Below the pieces are notes generated by a model. It saw only the letters and a list, made by a program, of their open reading frames with translations, searched no databases and was not told the origin of the DNA. This document shows positions 6,994 through 9,661 of a DNA stretch of 9,661 nucleotides, piece by piece. The DNA is from an archaeon. GTDB taxonomy: Archaea > Thermoproteota > Nitrososphaeria > Nitrososphaerales > UBA183. Where the stretch lies: assembly GCA_021786335.1 (NCBI GenBank), contig JAJYNM010000080.1, forward strand, positions 1-9,661, read 5' to 3'. The position numbers and the translations under genes are program-made. The first letter of the stretch is position 1. Every line of letters starts with the position of its first letter.

Positions 6994-7018
6994 GGCCCCC
7001 TTTTCGAGCAGGAGCTGA
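6959..7018 (+). CDS. Candidate 19-residue leader peptide or precursor ORF
   Basis: The ATG at 6959 lies about 31 nt after the centre of the TATA box, close to leaderless spacing. It opens a 19-codon frame (MNPEVTNRRDAKAPFSSRS) ending in TGA at 7016-7018. The frame is the same as that of the E1-like enzyme at 7028, so the TGA alone separates them. AGGAG (7010-7014) overlaps the end of this mini-ORF and could serve the TTG start downstream. Three readings are possible: a tiny peptide gene feeding the enzyme, a regulatory upstream ORF, or an original N-terminal extension lost to a stop mutation. It has no C-terminal Asn, so it is not an obvious MccA-like peptide. Confidence 0.3.
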   Translation: MNPEVTNRRDAKAPFSSRS

Positions 7019-7027
7019 AAGTACCAT

Positions 7028-8164
7028 TTGGATAGAAATTCGGCTTTAGATTCAATAGATCGAGTACCCAGGTTGAAGTTTCAGCACTTACCGGTGAAAC
7101 TACCCGACAACAGGATAATGATTGGGTTCCAGTTTCCAATGGCGGTTGAAATCAGAGACGACGGAGAAGACACTATCTGGAGGGTTTTGTCATTGGTAGA
7201 TGGGCGAAATACAATCAAAGAGATAATTGACAGTTGTAGTGGTCTGAATCCTCCCATAGGGGCGCGGAACGTTAATCACATCTTGGAGACTCTTTTCTCC
7301 AAGGGTCTACTAGAGGACACGACCGAACCGATTCCAAAGGAACTTACGGCGAAGGATTTGCAGAGGTTTGATAGATCGTTCAATTATTTCTCCCTTGCCG
7401 ACCACACGCCGGGACATTCCAAGTATGACAACCAGGTTAAACTAAAGAGGTCGAAAGTAGTGATAATCGGCCTCGGCGGAGCAGGGTCAGCTGTTGCGTC
7501 GAGTCTTGCTGCTGCCGGTGTCGGAGAGCTAGTGCTCGCAGATAACGACGTGGTCCAGCTTTCCAATCTTAACAGACAGATGATTTATGACGAAAACGAC
7601 CTTGGTAAGCTCAAAGTAGAGAGGGCGTCACTGAAGTTGGGGATGCTAAACTCTGACATCAGAATCTACGGCCATAACAGTATGATAAGTTCTGCAGGGG
7701 ATATCGAAAAGCTGATTGACGGAGCCAATGCGTTTGTTCTTGCGGCAGATACTCCTGAGGAGATAGGCGGATGGTCCAATAGAGCTGCACTGGCGACAAA
7801 CACGCCATGGTTTGAATGTGGTTACGACGGGCCTAGGATTGTAGTAACAGGATATGTCCCATACAAGACTGGTTGTGCAGAGTGCAGGAAGATTCTCGCT
7901 AAGAGGGCCAATCCGCTGGTTGATCTAGCAGATTCTCACACGAAGCCGAACGCTGTCATAGGGCCGGTAGCAGCGATTTCAGGACAATTTTGTGCCCTTG
8001 ATGTAATCCATTTCCTCACTGGCATGCAGACCAATGTAGTCGGCAAAGTGATGGTTCAGAATTCAGTTGTCTTCGACGACCTCACAATGCTTGAATTTCA
8101 CAAGCTACCGGAGTGCCCAGTTTGCAATTCGTTGGGTGCGAAGGCGGTTCTGGAAGAAGCATGA
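7028..8164 (+). CDS. MccB-like E1 (ThiF/MoeB superfamily) adenylyltransferase with N-terminal RRE-like domain
   Basis: This 378-residue enzyme likely activates a peptide or protein C-terminus with ATP. Residues about 14-100 look like a peptide-clamp/RRE (PqqD-like) domain: beta strands 'KFQHLPVKLP' and 'RIMIGF', 'AVEIRDDGEDTIWRVLSLVD', then 'TIKEIIDS'. The E1 domain follows: GLGGAGS nucleotide loop (148-154), ADND (171-174), SNLNRQ with Arg183 (179-184), 'DLGKLKVE' with Lys196 (191-198), Asp241 in LAADTPE, and a zinc site CAEC (283-286) plus CPVC (363-366). From memory, 'AADTPEEIGGWSNR', 'GYVPYKTGCAECRK' and the domain order match MccB of the microcin C pathway (about 350 residues) better than MoeB or ThiF. 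No separate catalytic Cys is obvious. The TTG start has AGGAG 13 nt upstream; TTG 7073 is an alternative that would trim the clamp. Codons are much more AT-rich than the helicase block, suggesting transfer. Confidence 0.85.
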   Translation: MDRNSALDSIDRVPRLKFQHLPVKLPDNRIMIGFQFPMAVEIRDDGEDTIWRVLSLVDGRNTIKEIIDSCSGLNPPIGARNVNHILETLFSKGLLEDTTEPIPKELTAKDLQRFDRSFNYFSLADHTPGHSKYDNQVKLKRSKVVIIGLGGAGSAVASSLAAAGVGELVLADNDVVQLSNLNRQMIYDENDLGKLKVERASLKLGMLNSDIRIYGHNSMISSAGDIEKLIDGANAFVLAADTPEEIGGWSNRAALATNTPWFECGYDGPRIVVTGYVPYKTGCAECRKILAKRANPLVDLADSHTKPNAVIGPVAAISGQFCALDVIHFLTGMQTNVVGKVMVQNSVVFDDLTMLEFHKLPECPVCNSLGAKAVLEEA

Positions 8165-8168
8165 TTGC

Positions 8169-8219
8169 ATGATTAGACCTCTTGCGTGGTAGCAATCTCA
8201 GCATTCGGTCGAGCCTATT
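8169..8219 (+). pseudogene. 5' part of a short frame interrupted by the IS (speculative)
   Basis: An ATG at 8169, four bases after the E1-like stop, opens MIRPLAW followed by TAG (8190-8192). The same frame then continues open as QSQHSVEP to the CTATT at 8215-8219. If the IS and one CTATT copy are removed, this frame joins the segment after the IS at 9274 and runs to the TAG at 9355-9357. The in-frame TAG means that the gene is broken, or starts by a route I cannot see, or that the heptapeptide ORF stands alone by chance. Confidence 0.25.
8215..8219. repeat. Putative target-site duplication CTATT, left copy
   Basis: CTATT ends 6 nt before the left inner inverted repeat TGCGTGATA. A second CTATT begins 6 nt after the right repeat (9269-9273). 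The equal spacing supports a 5-bp target duplication, but five bases can match by chance and many IS5-family members make shorter duplications. Confidence 0.4.
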
Positions 8220-8242
8220 TCACTCTGCGTGATACGTTCCCT

Positions 8243-8260
8243 CCCCTGCCGGTGCAGGGG
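8243..8260. repeat. Hairpin directly before the transposase ATG
   Basis: CCCCTGC (8243-8249) and GCAGGGG (8254-8260) are perfect inverted copies with a 4-nt loop (CGGT), ending 1 nt before the ATG at 8262. In an mRNA entering from outside the IS this stem would hide the purine-rich GCAGGGG and the start, a known way for IS elements to limit transposase made from read-through transcripts. Confidence 0.55.
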
Positions 8261-8261
8261 C

Positions 8262-9203
8262 ATGCTGTCCTACTCCAAGCTGTCCAAGATGGGTTCCACC
8301 TTCAGGTCGTTCACAGGTCTCGAGGTGTCCGAGTTCGATTCCCTCTACGATAGAATCGAGCCCGATTACGAGGAGTCGGAGAGGAGAAGGCTCTCCAGGC
8401 CCGACAGGAAGAGGGACGTCGGCGGCGGAGGGAGGTTCAAGCTCCCCCTCAGGGACAGGCTCCTCATGCTCCTGGTCTACTACAGGCTCTACGCCACGTT
8501 CACCCTCGTCGGCTTCCTCTTCGACCTCGACCAGAGCAACGTCTTCAGGGACGTGCGATGCCTCGAGCCGCTGGTGAGGAGGTGCCTGCCGTTGGCGAAG
8601 AAGGTACACAAACTGACCAGGAGGCTCAGGACCATCGAGGAGGTCGAGGAGTTCTTCCCCGGCTTCAAGGCCTTCATAGACGCCACCGAGCAGGAGATCC
8701 CCAGACCGAAAGACTCGAAGAAGAGGAAGAGCCACTACTCGGGGAAGAAGAAGAGGCACACCGTGAAGACGCAACTCACGGTGAACGGGAAGGGCCTGAT
8801 CGTCCACAGGACGAATCATGCGCGCGGGAGAAGGCACGACTACCCTATCTTCAAGCGGAACCGTCCTCACCTCCCTCCGGGCGTGAAGCCGGTGGTCGAC
8901 CTCGGCTACAACGGGATACAGAACGACTTCCCCGGGCTGGAGCCCATGGTGCCTTTCAAGAGGTACGGGGGAGGGAGAGGGCACAAGAGAAGACGGAGGC
9001 TGACTCCTCACCAGAAGGCGTTCAACAAGGCCCTCTCGAAGGCGAGGGTCGTCGTCGAGCACACGATATCGAGGATGAAGAAGTTCCGTATCATGGCCGA
9101 CGAATTCAGGAACAGGCTCAGGCACTACGACCTGATGACAGACATAGTGTCAGGACTGGTCAACCTCAGAATCATGGGGAGCAAAGGGCTGCTCTTGGCG
9201 TAG
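8262..9203 (+). CDS. IS5-family transposase (DDE_Tnp_4 type)
   Basis: The protein is 313 residues from ATG 8262 and appears complete. An N-terminal HTH_Tnp_4-like region (about 15-120; 'SFTGLEVSEFDSLYD', 'LPLRDRLLMLLVYYRLYAT', 'FLFDLDQSNVFRDVR') is followed by a DDE catalytic core. Likely catalytic residues are Asp140 (FIDATEQ), Asp213 (VVDLGYNG) and Glu266 (VVVEHTISRMKKFRIM). The family features RxSHYSGKKKRHTVKT (about 155-170) and GRRHDYPIF (189-197) are present. The frame opens earlier at GTG 8229, but MLSYSKLSK is the usual start of this group and the extra 11 codons overlap the inverted repeat and hairpin, so I chose ATG 8262. No frameshift or missing catalytic residue is seen, so the element may be active. 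Codons are GC-rich (AGG/CTC), unlike the genes it sits between. Confidence 0.9.
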   Translation: MLSYSKLSKMGSTFRSFTGLEVSEFDSLYDRIEPDYEESERRRLSRPDRKRDVGGGGRFKLPLRDRLLMLLVYYRLYATFTLVGFLFDLDQSNVFRDVRCLEPLVRRCLPLAKKVHKLTRRLRTIEEVEEFFPGFKAFIDATEQEIPRPKDSKKRKSHYSGKKKRHTVKTQLTVNGKGLIVHRTNHARGRRHDYPIFKRNRPHLPPGVKPVVDLGYNGIQNDFPGLEPMVPFKRYGGGRGHKRRRRLTPHQKAFNKALSKARVVVEHTISRMKKFRIMADEFRNRLRHYDLMTDIVSGLVNLRIMGSKGLLLA

Positions 9204-9268
9204 GCATCCAAGAGGGGAAAGGAATCACGACGAGGACCCATTCGCAAGCTTGTTATCACGCAAGACGT

Positions 9269-9273
9269 CTATT
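9269..9273. repeat. Putative target-site duplication CTATT, right copy
   Basis: This is the right-hand partner of CTATT at 8215-8219, placed 6 nt outside the right inverted repeat. See the left copy for the caveat on chance matches. Confidence 0.4.
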
Positions 9274-9357
9274 GATCCATTGGAAAGTATCATCAATGCG
9301 AAAGCCAAGTTATTAGGCGAATACATCGAGATGCCTAATCCCATGACTGGTCGATAG
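9269..9357 (+). pseudogene. 3' end of a short reading frame cut by the IS
   Basis: The frame read as 'SIDPLESIINAKAKLLGEYI' and ending EMPNPMTGR (TAG 9355-9357) looks protein-like and has no start of its own between the IS end and the stop except internal ATGs. Joined across the CTATT duplication it continues from QSQHSVEP on the left of the IS, giving about 36 residues after the upstream TAG (8190), or 44 codons from ATG 8169 if that TAG were sense. The next gene's possible GTG start abuts the stop, as in an operon. Function is unknown; the C-terminus TGR lacks a ubiquitin-type GG. Confidence 0.4.
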
Positions 9358-9661
9358 GTGCATATCAACGAAGACCTATCATGTACAAAGACAGATCTAT
9401 TGGTTCCGCGCAAAGATTGGTCGGGGTTGCCCACAATGAAAGTTGAATTTGATCAGCAACGAACTCCTTCGATGCTCGTATCTCCTGATACTAGGAGTGG
9501 GTCGTACCTACAGATCATCGAGCAAATGGAAATGGTCAACCTTATGAAAAGTTGCACCTTGGTGTGTTTGGAGACCAAGGGCAGACCATCGAGGTTTAGA
9601 TACGTGATTGGCTCCAGCCGATACCCAGATTACGAAAAGTGGGGAACAATCATGGTAGAGA
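9358..9661 (+). CDS. 5' part of an unidentified protein, possibly E2/UBC-like (cut by window edge)
   Basis: The frame is open from the GTG at 9358, directly after a TAG, to the end of the window (101 codons). An alternative start is ATG at 9436 (75 codons). From the second start the protein begins MKVEFDQQRTPSM; then come a likely helix 'SYLQIIEQMEMVNLMKSC' and a beta-rich stretch 'ETKGRPSRFRYVIGSS' ... 'EKWGTIMVE'. Helix, then 'GxPxRYxVxF' strand, then a strand ending VE(I) resembles the beginning of divergent prokaryotic E2-like (UBC fold) proteins that accompany E1-like enzymes. The catalytic Cys region lies beyond the window, so this is only a suggestion. Before the IS inserted, this gene probably followed the E1-like gene in one transcript. 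Confidence 0.55.
   Translation, partial: MHINEDLSCTKTDLLVPRKDWSGLPTMKVEFDQQRTPSMLVSPDTRSGSYLQIIEQMEMVNLMKSCTLVCLETKGRPSRFRYVIGSSRYPDYEKWGTIMVE

Larger units (their letters stand above)
8220..9268 (+). mobile_element. IS5-family insertion sequence (about 1.05 kb)
   Basis: The element holds one full transposase gene. Near its ends a perfect 9-bp inverted repeat is present: TGCGTGATA (8226-8234) and TATCACGCA (9254-9262). The outer 6 nt on each side differ mostly by transitions, so the terminal repeats are imperfect. CTATT lies directly outside both ends. The boundaries given rest on that CTATT duplication; the inner repeats are certain, the exact ends are not. It has inserted downstream of the E1-like gene and separates it from the genes at the right edge. 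Confidence 0.6.

Noticed and set aside
6737..7027. tRNA, small RNA gene or CRISPR repeats in the intergenic region
   Set aside because: No cloverleaf, no T-loop consensus and no direct repeats; only the single hairpin and weak inverted repeat are present.
6931..7035. 34-codon plus-strand ORF (MHPSHQSL...) overlapping the E1 start
   Set aside because: Its ATG overlaps the TATA box, so the promoter there could not transcribe it, and the composition is not protein-like.
8220..9125. Minus-strand 301-codon ORF opposite the IS5 transposase
   Set aside because: Its Pro/Glu/Leu-rich sequence matches no domain; it arises from the AGG/CTC-rich codon use of the transposase on the other strand.
9225..9434. 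Minus-strand 69-codon ORF after the IS
   Set aside because: It spans the IS end and opposes more protein-like plus-strand frames; no ribosome-binding site or motif supports it.

Overview
The window looks archaeal. It carries a gene for archaeal translation factor aIF1A. It also has TATA-box promoters placed for leaderless or short-leader transcripts, frequent TTG/GTG starts, and heavy AGG/CTC codon use in the housekeeping genes. I cannot name the lineage from the sequence alone. A Thermoproteota/Nitrososphaeria-like or Thermoplasmatota-like archaeon would fit.

Layout, left to right. (1) 1-211, minus strand: the N-terminal 70 codons of a DDE transposase, cut by the window edge. (2) About 411-1970: a GC-rich core block with a DEAD-box RNA helicase and aIF1A (TTG start). 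(3) 2009-2668: a scar. An FAD-dependent oxidoreductase stops making sense after about 80 codons and is followed by the C-terminal third of an unrelated DDE (IS6/IS240-like) transposase. (4) 2681-6736: a tight five-gene operon with a good TATA box 27 nt before its first ATG, so its mRNA is probably leaderless. It encodes a DUF4129 membrane protein, a small two-TM protein, a MoxR AAA+ ATPase, a DUF58 protein and a six-TM protein. This is the classic MoxR/DUF58 envelope-associated chaperone module. (5) 6737-7027: an intergenic region with a perfect 10-bp hairpin, a TATA box, a 19-codon mini-ORF in frame with the next gene, and a protein-like minus-strand reading frame. (6) 7028-8164: an E1-like (ThiF/MoeB superfamily) adenylating enzyme with an N-terminal peptide-clamp/RRE-like domain and a CxxC...CxxC zinc site. 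Its motif pattern is closest to MccB of the microcin C pathway. (7) 8220-9268: an intact IS5-family insertion sequence with matching inner inverted repeats and a possible CTATT target duplication. (8) 9269-9661: the 3' end of a short reading frame that the IS interrupts, then directly abutting it the start of a new gene that runs off the window and may be E2/UBC-like.

Regions 4-8 look like accessory DNA. They are bounded by transposon remnants, and by eye they have fewer GC-ending codons than the helicase/aIF1A block; the E1-like gene is the most AT-rich. The most interesting part is 6.9-9.66 kb. If the IS is removed, the E1-like gene, a roughly 44-codon frame and the downstream gene form a closely packed set. 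That could be an archaeal peptide-adenylating (RiPP/microcin-C-like) or ubiquitin-like conjugation locus, now disrupted by the IS. The deciding genes lie beyond the right edge.
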